Counted from the first letter of the stretch, positions 36,270-45,280 are shown. The stretch: DNA of 64,000 nt from Caldicellulosiruptor saccharolyticus DSM 8903 (GCF_000016545.1 NC_009437.1:1529501-1593500); one strand, 5' to 3'. Program-made: numbers and translations. Notes: a model not told the origin generated them from the sequence alone.

Positions 36270-36929
36270 ATGGACAATCCCTTAGTAAAGGAAATAAGAT
36301 ACCTTATAAGCGAAACTGAAAAATATCTCAAGGAAACTGAATACTGGGTTTTCAAGCTCAGACAAAACCTTTTTCACTGGCAAAACTTCTTGAAAATGTT
36401 CGACAATGACTACATCAAGCAGTATGGCTTTGAGGTTGACAGCAGTCTTATGATTGACCAGTTTGAAGCTGAGTACAAAGATGGAGTTTTAAAAATTCTA
36501 ATTTATGATGTTCCACCTGTGTACAAGGTCAACACTCAAGAAGATACATTCAAATGGAAAGATTTAATAACAAATGCTGTAAATTCACTTTCCGAAAAGC
36601 CAAGATTTGAAAAAGCTCATATTCATTTTGAGTTTTACGTGCCAGTAAGCGCCTTCTTAAAAGCAGACACGGATAACAGGATGATAAAAACAATAATTAA
36701 TCAACTTGTTACCTGTAGAGTAATACCAAACGATACTATGGAACACGTAAAAATTACACTTGAAGGACATGCTTCAAAGAATATGTTCCCAAAAACTATT
36801 ATCAAGGTATCGTCATATACTCCACAACCTGACCCTGAAATTGCCTCAAGAAAACCTCCAAATTCCCAAGAAAAAAACAACAAGAAAGGAAAAAATAAAA
36901 TTTTGTTACCAGTTGATAATTATAAATAA
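36270..36929 (+). CDS. RusA-like nuclease-fold protein
   Basis: 219 residues. The segment KADTDNRMIKTIINQLV ... VIPNDTMEHVKI resembles the RusA Holliday-junction resolvase core (DxDN-K ... DD), although the second acidic pair is reduced to ND. An N-terminal coil (1-45) and a basic C-terminal tail (EKNNKKGKNK) flank it. CAGGAGGTG precedes. It could cut branched DNA during transfer or excision. Activity is uncertain given the change. Confidence 0.5.
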   Translation: MDNPLVKEIRYLISETEKYLKETEYWVFKLRQNLFHWQNFLKMFDNDYIKQYGFEVDSSLMIDQFEAEYKDGVLKILIYDVPPVYKVNTQEDTFKWKDLITNAVNSLSEKPRFEKAHIHFEFYVPVSAFLKADTDNRMIKTIINQLVTCRVIPNDTMEHVKITLEGHASKNMFPKTIIKVSSYTPQPDPEIASRKPPNSQEKNNKKGKNKILLPVDNYK

Positions 36930-37621
36930 TGTAAAAGCAAGGAATTGCCATAGTATGGTTTAGCATATCAAATTGCTATGCTAAATAGTATGCAAAAATA
37001 TATGCAAAACAAACGATGGAAAAAAATACAATTAGAATAGGGTTTAGTATACCCCCAGAAGCTAAAAATCAGAAAAAATCTGGCTTGCAAGGGTGTACAA
37101 AACAAAAAATGTTTCAGGCTCGGAAACACATTCTGTTTCCGAGCGAAAGTAGTATCCCCTCATCTCAAGATGAGTTAGCAACACCTGACAACTGTTGGCA
37201 GATACACTTGAGCTGGCAGAACCAAAAGTAACCAGTAGCAAGTTAATTTCCAGCAGCAAGCCGAAGCTGACATTATCAGCTTCGGCGAAAGAAGCACTGC
37301 CTTGCAAAAGCTCAAAAGCAGCAGTAAAGAATGCTACTTGCAGCAAGAGCAGCAGCTTTTTAGCTGCTGCAAACAAAACAATTTCAAGCAGGAGCAAAAA
37401 TGCTACTGCTTTTTTTCTGCTGCAAAACAGTCAGCCAAAGACAAAACCAGTAGCAAGCTCAAGCTGATAGAGTCAGCTTGAGCAAGATTGGTCTTTTCAA
37501 TAACTGCAGCTGTTTGCTGCTGTTTGTTAATGCTACTTAAAAAGCTATAAAAGAGTTTTTGATTTAAGTTAAGCAGCAGAACAACCAGAAGCCAGAACAT
37601 AAAGTGCAAGGAGGTATTTTG
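36930..37621. other. 690-bp non-coding hairpin array (oriT/origin candidate)
   Basis: No credible gene here: the open frames lack ribosome sites and would give Ser/Lys/Ala or Leu-rich low-complexity products. Perfect inverted repeats: 36959-36985 (9-bp stem), 37118-37144 (11 bp, loop 5), 37159-37174, 37261-37285 (10 bp, loop 5), 37349-37370 (9 bp, loop 4) and 37457-37483 (11 bp, loop 5). A terminator-like hairpin lies at 37387-37417. AGCAGC and AGTAGCAAG motifs recur. It lies before the coupling-protein operon. Confidence 0.6.
37387..37417 (+). terminator. terminator-like hairpin inside the array
   Basis: AGCAGGAGCA, loop AAAA, TGCTACTGCT (one mismatch), then seven T. Confidence 0.6.
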
Positions 37622-37852
37622 ATGAAATCAAAAAAGATAGCAATTTTATTGAGCGAAGAAGAAATTTTGCTGTTGCTTTCATTCTTTACCACAGATTTAA
37701 GCTTTATGCCACTTGATAACAGTGATTTTGCAAAAGACATCACAAGAATAATCAATAGACTTGCTACATCAGTAGGAGTGGAGCTCAAATTTGAAAATGG
37801 CAGGATAACAGAAGCCAAAAAAGATGGCAGAACGTTTTTCAGAGCAATATAG
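37622..37852 (+). CDS. unknown small protein, 76 residues
   Basis: ATG 37622 follows AAGGAGG. The protein has a helical N-terminus (SEEEILLLLSFF) and a short alpha/beta tail (GVELKFENGRITEAKKDG). It opens the operon that leads to the replication-relaxation-like protein and VirD4. Not recognised. Confidence 0.5.
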   Translation: MKSKKIAILLSEEEILLLLSFFTTDLSFMPLDNSDFAKDITRIINRLATSVGVELKFENGRITEAKKDGRTFFRAI

Positions 37853-37876
37853 CAGTAGCAAAGGAGCTGAAAAGTA

Positions 37877-38812
37877 ATGCTGCAGATAAACGAAAAAGAC
37901 AACAAGCTTTTTGACATGATTGTAAAATTCAAGATGTTGCCATACGACATGGCAAAAAAAATATATGGTGGCAAATGGCCAGCATACAAACGTATTGAAA
38001 GACTTACCAGCAGAGGATACTTACAAAAAGTCAACCACTACATTCTTACCCTTGGCGAAGCAGGTATAGCATACTTGGAAGAAGTAAGAGGAATAACATT
38101 TGAACCACTTGTCAAGATGACGGCAGAAGAGGTTATCTGGCGCTGGCAAAAAGTTTATGAAATCGGCTCACGAGAATATATTCTGCCACACTTTATCAGC
38201 TGCTGGGATTTTAAAAGAGAAACAAGAAACGACAGCACCGAGATGAGTGACAAGAACAAGATACTCTGTGTGGCAAGGGGTTATGGTATTTACAGAATTT
38301 CAAAAGAAGCAGGACAAAAGACAATCTCAGAGTTCTTTACAGACATCAAAGAAGCAACAACGTTTGGAGTAGAAAAGTTCGTGGTTTTATGCGAATCAAA
38401 AGAGAAGGTTGAAGAATTTTTAGCAGCAGAAGAGAGAATCCAAAACATAGCAGCAAAAGAAATAAACGTGCTTGGCTACACACAGGCAGGGCTAAAGATT
38501 CTTGATACCATAATTGGTATACCCGACTACAAAGAAAAAATCTTAAATTCCCTGCCAGTAGAAAAAACTAGCATACTAAAAAATGCACATGGTGACTTCG
38601 AAACGGAAGACAGGATAATTCACATAGGTGCAGGAGACATAGCAGCAAAAAGAAGACTTCAGGCACTAAAAGCAGTGACAGACAAGACGATAGAAATTAT
38701 CACTCTCAAAGGTCTTGAAGACAGATACAAAGGACTTGAAGCCAAAATAATAGCACTTGAGCTTTCAGAGTTTTTGAAAACTGTAGGATATAAGGAGAGT
38801 GAAAACAGGTGA
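37877..38812 (+). CDS. replication-relaxation-like winged-helix protein
   Basis: 311 residues. N-terminal winged helix (MLPYDMAKKIYGGKWPAYKRIERLTSRGYLQKV, residues 15-48) then a nuclease-like alpha/beta domain, as in the replication-relaxation family encoded beside mobilisation ATPases. The gene overlaps virD4 by 4 bases. It may bind oriT, here the adjacent hairpin array, and hand DNA to the coupling ATPase. No relaxase Tyr/His motif is visible. Confidence 0.6.
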   Translation: MLQINEKDNKLFDMIVKFKMLPYDMAKKIYGGKWPAYKRIERLTSRGYLQKVNHYILTLGEAGIAYLEEVRGITFEPLVKMTAEEVIWRWQKVYEIGSREYILPHFISCWDFKRETRNDSTEMSDKNKILCVARGYGIYRISKEAGQKTISEFFTDIKEATTFGVEKFVVLCESKEKVEEFLAAEERIQNIAAKEINVLGYTQAGLKILDTIIGIPDYKEKILNSLPVEKTSILKNAHGDFETEDRIIHIGAGDIAAKRRLQALKAVTDKTIEIITLKGLEDRYKGLEAKIIALELSEFLKTVGYKESENR

Positions 38813-40647
38813 AGAAGAAGTTGCTTGGAATTGCCATAGCAGTAGCTTTATTTTATCTTCTCACAGGCTACATCATAGGAATGCTAACAGAGCTTTTGAA
38901 GATAAACCAGGAAAGCTTTTTCTTCTCACCAGAAAAGGCACCGCAAATCAAAATAGAAACAGACCCTGTAAAAGCTTTGCAAAATGTATTTGCAAACCCT
39001 GATATCAAAAAAGCATGGCTTGGCTTTACAACTTTTTTACTACTGGCAGGAGCTCTTTTGCTGCTTCCTTACAAAGAAAGAATAAAAGCGCTGTTTGGCA
39101 GTCAGGCACCAAAAGACCCCAGAGGAACATACGGGACATCAGATTGGATGACAGAAAAAGAAGCAAGAAAGGTTTTCGGTTTTAATAAACCGGGAATAAT
39201 TCTTGGCAAAGTCTCAAATGAGCTTGTAACTTTGCCATTTGACGCAAGGTATAACAAGCACATAATGGTACTTGGCGCAACAGGTGCAGGGAAATCAAGA
39301 ACGTTCATAATACCAAATGTGATAGCTTTAGCTGAAGCAGGACACAGCATGGTAATCACAGACCCATCAGGCGAAATACTTGAACACACATATAAGTACC
39401 TTCTGAAAAAAGGCTACTTTGTAAAAGCACTCAATCTTGTGGATTTTAAGCTCTCAGACCCATGGAACCCGCTTGACTCAATTGAAGATGAAGAAGATGC
39501 GCAGGTTTTTGCGGATATTGTGATAAAGAACACAGAAACAGGCAGAAGAGGTGGAGATCCTTTCTGGGACAGAGCAGAACTGAATCTTTTAAAAGCACTT
39601 GTACTTTACGTAAAAGAATTTCTTCCACCAGAAAAACAGAACATGGCAAAGGTTTATGACCTTCTTGCATCAAAAGACCCTGCAATGATTGTAAAGCTGT
39701 TTGAAAACATACCAGATAACAAAGCTGCAAAAATGGCATACAATTTGTATTCGCAAGTAAACGAAAAAGTAAAATCAGGCGTTGTAATGGGACTTGGAAC
39801 AAGACTTCAGCTTTTTCAGAACAAGCTTGTAAGATGTATGACACAGCACAGTGAAATAGATTTGCTCTCCCCAAAACTCAAAAAAACTGCATACTTTTGT
39901 ATCATCCCTGACCAGCACTCGGCATACAGCTTTATGAGCTCTCTTTTCTTTAGCTTTTTGTTTATAAAACTTGTAAAGCTCAATGATACAACTACTGATA
40001 AAACCATAAAAAACAGACACGTATACTTTCTTTTGGATGAGTTTTGCAACATTGGTGAAATACCTGACTTTACCAAGAAAATCTCGACGATACGAAAACG
40101 AAACCTGCACTGTCAGATAGTTATACAAAGTATTCCACAAATTGAAGACAGATACCCCGGAGGACAGTGGAAAGAGATAATAGGCAACTGTGACACTTTT
40201 CTGTGTCTTGGTGTTAATGACCCTGACACAGCAAGATATGTATCAGAGCTTTTAGGTATAAAAAGTATACAAACAAGAAGCACATCACATCCCGGCGACT
40301 TTAATGCAATATTCGAAACAGAAAGAATAACACAATCGGTAGGAAAAAGGCTTCTTTTGAACCCTGATGAGGTAAAGAAGTTCGATGCAAAGAAAAACAT
40401 CGTAATCTTGAGAGGCAAAAACCCGTTTATCACTGAAAAGATATTCTTTGACGAAATGAAACAGGCAAAAGAGCTTGAACCAGTAGCTATCGCGAGCTAC
40501 AAACCGAACCAAGAGATGCTACAACAAATAGAGGTGTATGAACATCAAACAGAAGAAGTGAAAGAAAAAGACTTGAAAGAACAAACTGCTACCCAAGAAA
40601 CAAAAGCCCTGCCAGAAGAACAAGAAACAGACAGCGAGCTTTGGTAG
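38809..40647 (+). CDS. virD4: VirD4/TraG coupling ATPase
   Basis: 612 residues. Two N-terminal membrane helices (about 5-25 and 60-82), then the motor: Walker A GATGAGKSR (about 155-163), DPSGE, and Walker B YFLLDEFCNIGEIPDF (about 405-420), the TraG/VirD4 signature. It recruits the DNA substrate to the secretion channel. GTG start with AAGGAG upstream, overlapping the previous gene. The C-terminal 60 residues are acidic and Gln-rich. Confidence 0.93.
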   Translation: MKKKLLGIAIAVALFYLLTGYIIGMLTELLKINQESFFFSPEKAPQIKIETDPVKALQNVFANPDIKKAWLGFTTFLLLAGALLLLPYKERIKALFGSQAPKDPRGTYGTSDWMTEKEARKVFGFNKPGIILGKVSNELVTLPFDARYNKHIMVLGATGAGKSRTFIIPNVIALAEAGHSMVITDPSGEILEHTYKYLLKKGYFVKALNLVDFKLSDPWNPLDSIEDEEDAQVFADIVIKNTETGRRGGDPFWDRAELNLLKALVLYVKEFLPPEKQNMAKVYDLLASKDPAMIVKLFENIPDNKAAKMAYNLYSQVNEKVKSGVVMGLGTRLQLFQNKLVRCMTQHSEIDLLSPKLKKTAYFCIIPDQHSAYSFMSSLFFSFLFIKLVKLNDTTTDKTIKNRHVYFLLDEFCNIGEIPDFTKKISTIRKRNLHCQIVIQSIPQIEDRYPGGQWKEIIGNCDTFLCLGVNDPDTARYVSELLGIKSIQTRSTSHPGDFNAIFETERITQSVGKRLLLNPDEVKKFDAKKNIVILRGKNPFITEKIFFDEMKQAKELEPVAIASYKPNQEMLQQIEVYEHQTEEVKEKDLKEQTATQETKALPEEQETDSELW

Positions 40648-40694
40648 GGCTTTTGAGATAAAAAAAAATAAAGAAGAAAGGGAGTGATTTTAAA

Positions 40695-41471
40695 ATGAAG
40701 CAGACACAAAAAGATGAGGTAAGACGGCTTTTGCAAAAGTCCTACAATTACAAAACAATTTTAACAGGGCAGCTTGCCGGCAAAAAGAAGATAGGCGACA
40801 AAACATACGGAGTTGTACTGTATCAGGGAATAAGGTGTCTTCTGCCAGCAGAAGAAGTTGACCTGTCGACAGAAACTGTAAATGACAAGATTGGAGCTTT
40901 GCTTGGTGCAACAATTGAGTTTGTTGTAACAGACATTCAAAAAGACAATGTGTTCATCTCACGAAAAGTCGCAAAACAGCTAAGAAGAATTGAATTTGAA
41001 AACAATGTAAAAGAAGGACAGATTATCAATGGCAGAGTAATTGGTGTGTCACCCAAAAACGTGTATGTAGATGCTTTTGGATACGAATTTGGGCTTACTG
41101 CAAAGGATGTCGATTACAAATGGATACACGACATGAGAGAAAGATTTAAGGTGGGCGACAGCGTAAAAGCAAAAGTTATATCCAAAAACCCACCTCAGAT
41201 AAGCATAAAAGAAGCTCTCACAACACCATGGGAAAAAGATCCGGACAGATACAAAGTGGGAGAACAATACGTAGGGAAAGTCGTAGCGGTCGCAAACCTT
41301 GGAATTTTTGTTGACCTGATAGAAGACGGTCGGCAAGTGCTCTGTCCCCCCATGGGTCTCAAAACACCTGTGATTGGCTCTGTCGTTGTTGTGCTTATAA
41401 AAGATATAAACAAAGAACAGAAAAAGATGTGGGGAGATATTGTGAGGATAATAAGCGAGCCAAGGATATAA
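40695..41471 (+). CDS. S1-domain RNA-binding protein
   Basis: 258 residues with S1-like OB folds: a divergent first (GVVLYQGIRCLLPAEEVD), a second (GQIINGRVIGVSPKNVYVDAFGYEFGL) and a third (GEQYVGKVVAVANLGIFVDLIEDG). Such proteins recur in Gram-positive conjugative elements next to VirD4; their role is unproved. GAAAGGGAG precedes. A strong terminator follows. Confidence 0.8.
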   Translation: MKQTQKDEVRRLLQKSYNYKTILTGQLAGKKKIGDKTYGVVLYQGIRCLLPAEEVDLSTETVNDKIGALLGATIEFVVTDIQKDNVFISRKVAKQLRRIEFENNVKEGQIINGRVIGVSPKNVYVDAFGYEFGLTAKDVDYKWIHDMRERFKVGDSVKAKVISKNPPQISIKEALTTPWEKDPDRYKVGEQYVGKVVAVANLGIFVDLIEDGRQVLCPPMGLKTPVIGSVVVVLIKDINKEQKKMWGDIVRIISEPRI

Positions 41472-41490
41472 GGAGAATATAAGGCAAAAG

Positions 41491-41530
41491 AAAAAGCCCC
41501 AGAGGAATTAAACCCTCTGGGGCTTTTTTA
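41491..41530 (+). terminator. intrinsic terminator after the virD4 operon
   Basis: AAAAAGCCCCAGAGG pairs with CCTCTGGGGCTTTTTT across an 8-base loop; symmetric A/T flanks. Confidence 0.9.
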
Positions 41531-41568
41531 TTTTACAGAAGAAAAAACACAGAAAGGAGCGTATACTG

Positions 41569-43032
41569 ATGAAAATAACAAACAAAAACCGCCTTGCTGC
41601 TGCGGTTCTTGGCGACCTCAAGAAGCTTGTAGGTTCTCTCCCAGCAGTAGTTATCGGCAGCAAGGTATACTATGTTGCGCCAAGAACCATGCTGGGAGAA
41701 ACATTCAGCAAAAAATACAAAATATCAGAAAGGCAGGTGTATCGTATCCTGAGCCTTCTAAAAAACTCAGGACACATACACACCCTCATAAAAAAACACG
41801 AGGGTAAAACTGCCCTTCATATCCATATTGTACACCAACCTGTACAACTTCGCAAGGGCAGTTTAAATAAAAATGTAGCTGGAAATACAAAAAATAGAAA
41901 AGCTTTGAGTCTCATGAGGTGTGACAAAATTAGTACTGGAAAAACACAGCGAACGCAGATGTCCCAAGTGTTTGTCCGAAATCACAATAATAAAAATAAT
42001 AAAGATATTAAAAAGTATAGAGAGAACCTTTCAGGTTCTAATTACCACAATAATGAAATAATCTCAGTTATTAGAAAGCTTAAAGAATCAAATGTATCGA
42101 ACTATACTCTCTGGAAAGTGAAAAAAGCTTGCTCTGAGAACTCAAAGCTACTTGAGCAGGTTAAAAAGCTTGTGAGCTCTTTCTACTGGCAGGAGAAAGT
42201 GCGCTCAAAGGATGGTATTTTGCTTGCTCTTGTAAGCCATCCAGAAGTTTACGATTATTCTAAATTAAAAAGCATAGAAACACTTTCGCTGGCCCATGCA
42301 ATAAAGCTTAAAGACATAGAAAACTTATGCCAGATGTATGTTTTTTCGCCTTCTGCAACAAACAAAATTCTGAAAAGAGCAAGAAAAAGTGAAGAGGAAG
42401 CTGACAGTATAATAAGGCTTCTTAGTAGCAAACACTTCAAAGAAAATGTACTGAGCAAGGAAAACTATGCGGAAGTAGTGCTTTTTACATACAAGACAAA
42501 CTTTACTCCAGTAGATATTGAAGTTGAAGTTAAAAAAGCAGGTAAAAAGGTAATCAGAATTCTGGATTTTAGCGACTACAAGAAGCAGCACAAAAACTTA
42601 TCAACAAAAAATATCGCAGCTGTTGAAAAACTATCTGAACTTTGCGAACAATACCACCTTCCTGCCTTTTTGAAAAATGCACTTATTAACATTGCTGCAG
42701 CAACATATCAGATAAAGGCTGCAATTGAGCTTTTGACTTTGCCGTATTTTAAGCTCAAAGTACAGAACAAGACTGCGTATCTTATCACACTTTTGAGAAA
42801 GACGAAAGAGCTTGTGTTTGCAAAGATAGTCAACAAGCTCAGAAACCTAAATCCACTTTCCTTGCCAGTAGCAAAGAAAACAGAAAAAGTTGCTCATGAA
42901 GAGAGGGACGGTAAGGTATACCTTGAGATGGAAAAACTCTACAAAGAGTCTTTAAGAAAAGCTGAAGGTTTAGAGAGTATTGGTAAGGTTTTAAGTTTCT
43001 TGAGGGTAAAAAGCTGTCTACAAGCTGATTAA
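41569..43032 (+). CDS. winged-helix protein, replication-initiator-like
   Basis: 487 residues. The N-terminal 75 residues form a winged-helix with FSKKYKISERQVYRILSLLKNSGHI, followed by a basic low-complexity linker (about 85-160, HNNKNNKDIKK) and a long helical C-terminal domain. This layout suits a replication or helix-loader-type accessory protein of the element, but no family is certain. GAAAGGAG precedes the ATG. It marks the end of the core transfer and maintenance genes; cargo follows. Confidence 0.5.
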   Translation: MKITNKNRLAAAVLGDLKKLVGSLPAVVIGSKVYYVAPRTMLGETFSKKYKISERQVYRILSLLKNSGHIHTLIKKHEGKTALHIHIVHQPVQLRKGSLNKNVAGNTKNRKALSLMRCDKISTGKTQRTQMSQVFVRNHNNKNNKDIKKYRENLSGSNYHNNEIISVIRKLKESNVSNYTLWKVKKACSENSKLLEQVKKLVSSFYWQEKVRSKDGILLALVSHPEVYDYSKLKSIETLSLAHAIKLKDIENLCQMYVFSPSATNKILKRARKSEEEADSIIRLLSSKHFKENVLSKENYAEVVLFTYKTNFTPVDIEVEVKKAGKKVIRILDFSDYKKQHKNLSTKNIAAVEKLSELCEQYHLPAFLKNALINIAAATYQIKAAIELLTLPYFKLKVQNKTAYLITLLRKTKELVFAKIVNKLRNLNPLSLPVAKKTEKVAHEERDGKVYLEMEKLYKESLRKAEGLESIGKVLSFLRVKSCLQAD

Positions 43033-43095
43033 AGAATTTCGAGAAACAAGGAGCTCCTAACATATTGATTGCAAAGAAGTACGCAAAGTGTGTTT

Positions 43096-43179
43096 GGAGC
43101 TGGGAAAGAAATCATCCCACCAGTAAAAGTACCAGTGTTTAAAGCAGGTAAGATGTTAAAAGAGTCTGTTTCAAAGTAG
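43096..43179 (+). pseudogene. HU-type protein, C-terminal fragment
   Basis: In frame, 27 codons read GAGKEIIPPVKVPVFKAGK then MLKESVSK and stop, clearly the end of an HU protein (compare EEILIPATVVPIFKAGKGLKEAV at 34.5 kb). The N-terminal half is missing and no start precedes it. It marks the border of the cargo region. Confidence 0.8.
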
Positions 43180-43238
43180 TCAGACGAGGGAAAATCCCCT
43201 GCTTTATTGTTGAAACAATTGTGAAGGGGGCAATGTTT

Positions 43239-44093
43239 ATGCGAAAAACATATTCACCTTTACGATATCCTGGAGGAAAAGCTTTTTTAAGTGATTTTAT
43301 AAAAAAAGTACTGATAGAAAACAACCTTATAAATTGCATATATGCTGAACCATATGCAGGTGGCGGTGGTCTTGCTCTTTCTCTTCTGTACGAAAAGATG
43401 GTGAAAAAGATTTTGTTAAACGACATAGACCCCGCAATTTTCTCACTTTGGTATTCAATGCTTTATTTTACTGAACAACTATGCGGTAAAATAAGAAAAT
43501 GTAAAGTAGACATTAATACATACATTGATACAAAAAAGAAATTTAAAACGGTACATAATGTCCTAGAGTTAGGATTTGCCACGCTATTTTTGAATCGTGT
43601 CAATCGTTCTGGCATATTAAAAGCAGGACCTATCGGTGGTTACAAGCAAGAGGGAAAGTACAAAATTGATTGCCGTTTTAATAAAGAAAAAATTATTCAA
43701 AGTATTCTTAAAATAGCTGAACAAAGAGAAAAAATAGAGATTTTTAATCTTGACGCTTTACATTTTTTAAAAGACATAAAACAAAATTTTTCTCCAGATG
43801 AAATTTTTATTTTTTTAGACCCCCCGTATTATCAAAAAGGCAACGAACTTTATATGAATTTTTATAAACACGAAGATCATCAATTTTTGTGCGAATTTTT
43901 AACTACAGAATTTAGAGACTATAAATGGATATTAACTTATGATAATTCTCCACAAATTATGGAAATGTATAAAAATAAGGCACCATTCGAATTAATTAAT
44001 GTTCGATACAGTGCAAACAAAAGTAGAAATGCTATAGAATTATTGTTTTATAACAATATTGTCTTGCCAACAAACAATAAAAGGTCTGCTTGA
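43239..44093 (+). CDS. N6-adenine DNA methyltransferase (Dam/D12 class)
   Basis: 284 residues of the D12 class. N-terminal PLRYPGGKAFL, SAM-binding AEPYAGGGGLAL (36-47) and catalytic DPPYY (194-198); insert domain about 60-160. ATG 43239 is preferred because AAGGGGG lies 8 bases upstream; starts at 43221 and 43233 are worse. It probably methylates GATC-like sites, but specificity is not readable. The convergent neighbour is a NurA-like fragment, not a recognised restriction enzyme, so it may be solitary or part of a degraded defence locus. Confidence 0.9.
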   Translation: MRKTYSPLRYPGGKAFLSDFIKKVLIENNLINCIYAEPYAGGGGLALSLLYEKMVKKILLNDIDPAIFSLWYSMLYFTEQLCGKIRKCKVDINTYIDTKKKFKTVHNVLELGFATLFLNRVNRSGILKAGPIGGYKQEGKYKIDCRFNKEKIIQSILKIAEQREKIEIFNLDALHFLKDIKQNFSPDEIFIFLDPPYYQKGNELYMNFYKHEDHQFLCEFLTTEFRDYKWILTYDNSPQIMEMYKNKAPFELINVRYSANKSRNAIELLFYNNIVLPTNNKRSA

Positions 44094-44111
44094 TACCTAA
44101 GCAGACCTTTT
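44079..44111. terminator. bidirectional terminator between methylase and NurA-like gene
   Basis: AAAAGGTCTGCTT / AAGCAGACCTTTT, perfect 13-bp stem, 7-base loop, A run on one side and T run on the other. Confidence 0.85.
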
Positions 44112-44112
44112 G

Positions 44113-44850
44113 CTATTTTATAAGCTCTTTGGCAAACATCTCCAATATTTGTTTGCCTGGTTTTAAGCTAATAGAAGCATAACGATGGGCTAATGCAACA
44201 GGCAATATTGCATCTTCGTATAAGTCAGTAGTTATCTTATTAATCAAATCCAAAACAGTGGGAAGTGTTGAATATGAATCAATATTGAAAATTATTTTTT
44301 CATAATATTCTTCTCTTTTTTCACCGACGGAATAAGGTAGAGAAATCACAAATTTTTTGGTTTCCTTAGAATAGAACAAAAAATCTTGTCCCCAGCTAAT
44401 CTCTTGACCAAAATATTTATTTCGCTTAGGTCTTTGCTGAATATATTTAAATCTATATGCATCATTTACTAACATAACTGCGTTTTTAGGAATCTCTTCT
44501 CCTATTTCTTTCATTCTCCTTTCAAGCAGTTCAAAGTGGTCTTTTAGTCTGCCGCTTTTAGCTAATCCAAAAATGATTAAAGGAGTATTTTTATCTTGTA
44601 CCATCTTATGATAATATTTCAAAATATATCTATGCAACTTTGCTGGTTCGCCGTATATTGCCAATGGACGATCTAAAATAAAGGCCATTGAAAAAGGTAG
44701 AGAAATTAATGTTTGGTTACTTAAACAAGTCTGAATAAGATTAAATATGAGTAAATGTTCCACAACTTGCGTTAAGCGAGAAAGTATTGAGGTGTTTTCA
44801 AAATCTTCTTCAATTGCTTCATGCAGTCGTAACCAATCAGTTAAATACAC
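44113..44850 (-). pseudogene. NurA-like nuclease, probably truncated at the N-terminus
   Basis: 245 residues from a GTG. The pattern FILDRPLAIYGEPAKLHRYI, then IFGLAKSGRLKDHF, and the C-terminal PVALAHRYASIS resembles the NurA 5'-to-3' nuclease family, which pairs with the HerA helicase. The usual N-terminal catalytic DG segment is missing, and the frame begins exactly at a 34-bp repeat that occurs twice more at 56.7 kb, so the 5' part was likely removed by an insertion. No HerA gene is seen. Confidence 0.5.
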
Positions 44851-44882
44851 CTTAGGTGTTTATATAAAGTGTCAAATTTTTT
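44851..44882. repeat. 34-bp IS-end-like repeat, copy 1
   Basis: TTAGGTGTTTATATAAAGTG then TCAAATTTTTT. Related copies at 56736 and 56831. It resembles the terminal repeat of an insertion sequence whose body is gone. Confidence 0.55.
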
Positions 44883-44982
44883 AAAAGCAAAAGAAATCCA
44901 GGTTTAACACCAACATATGTTCGCTATTTATAACAAACTCAAGGCAATTCAAACTTTTCAAAACCATGGCAGACACAGGGTA

Positions 44983-45077
44983 GCTCGAAAGCCCGGAGCG
45001 GACTTCAGCACATGGCGCAAAGCAAGAATACAAGCGGGTTTGCGGGAAGTAGACAGGTCCGGAGAGAGCTTTCGAGC
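44983..45077 (+). ncRNA. nested multi-helix structure at the left of the Rpn unit
   Basis: Four nested perfect helices in 95 bases: GCTCGAAAGC/GCTTTCGAGC (44983, 45068), CCGGA/TCCGG (44993, 45058), ACTTC/GAAGT (45002, 45046), CGCAAA/TTTGCG (45016, 45039), with a 17-base terminal loop. It is visibly GC-richer than its surroundings. It may be a structured RNA or a DNA cruciform used in mobility. No known RNA family recognised; strand chosen to match rpn. Confidence 0.6.
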
Positions 45078-45245
45078 CGGGGTTAAGCAACAAAACAGGC
45101 AAAGGGGCAGGGAAAAGGTTTGTAAACGATTTCACAAGAGTGCTGCATAAAAAAGTCATATCAGCTACAAAACAATTGGTTCAAAAGCCCAAACATAACC
45201 TGTGCCAGTAGACAAAAGCCTTGAGAATTTCAACTCTGAGTTGTA

Positions 45246-45274
45246 TTGTAAAAACTGAAAATTAGAGATATAAT
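45246..45274 (+). promoter_or_regulatory. promoter of small-RNA module A
   Basis: TTGTAA, 17-base spacer, TATAAT. Confidence 0.65.
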
Positions 45275-45280
45275 GGAGTC

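Noticed and set aside
37062-37397. Minus-strand frame of 111 codons in the same area
   Set aside because: Leu/Ala-rich product read from the opposite arms of the same repeats, no ribosome site.
37195-37467. Open frame of 90 codons in the hairpin array
   Set aside because: No ribosome site, Ser/Lys/Ala low complexity, and it runs through perfect inverted repeats; better explained as non-coding.
36960-37500. CRISPR-like array
   Set aside because: Hairpins differ in sequence and spacing and there are no equal spacers or cas genes.
44917-45150. 77-codon frame over the nested stem structure
   Set aside because: In the second copy the frame upstream differs, no ribosome site, and the helices explain the base pattern.
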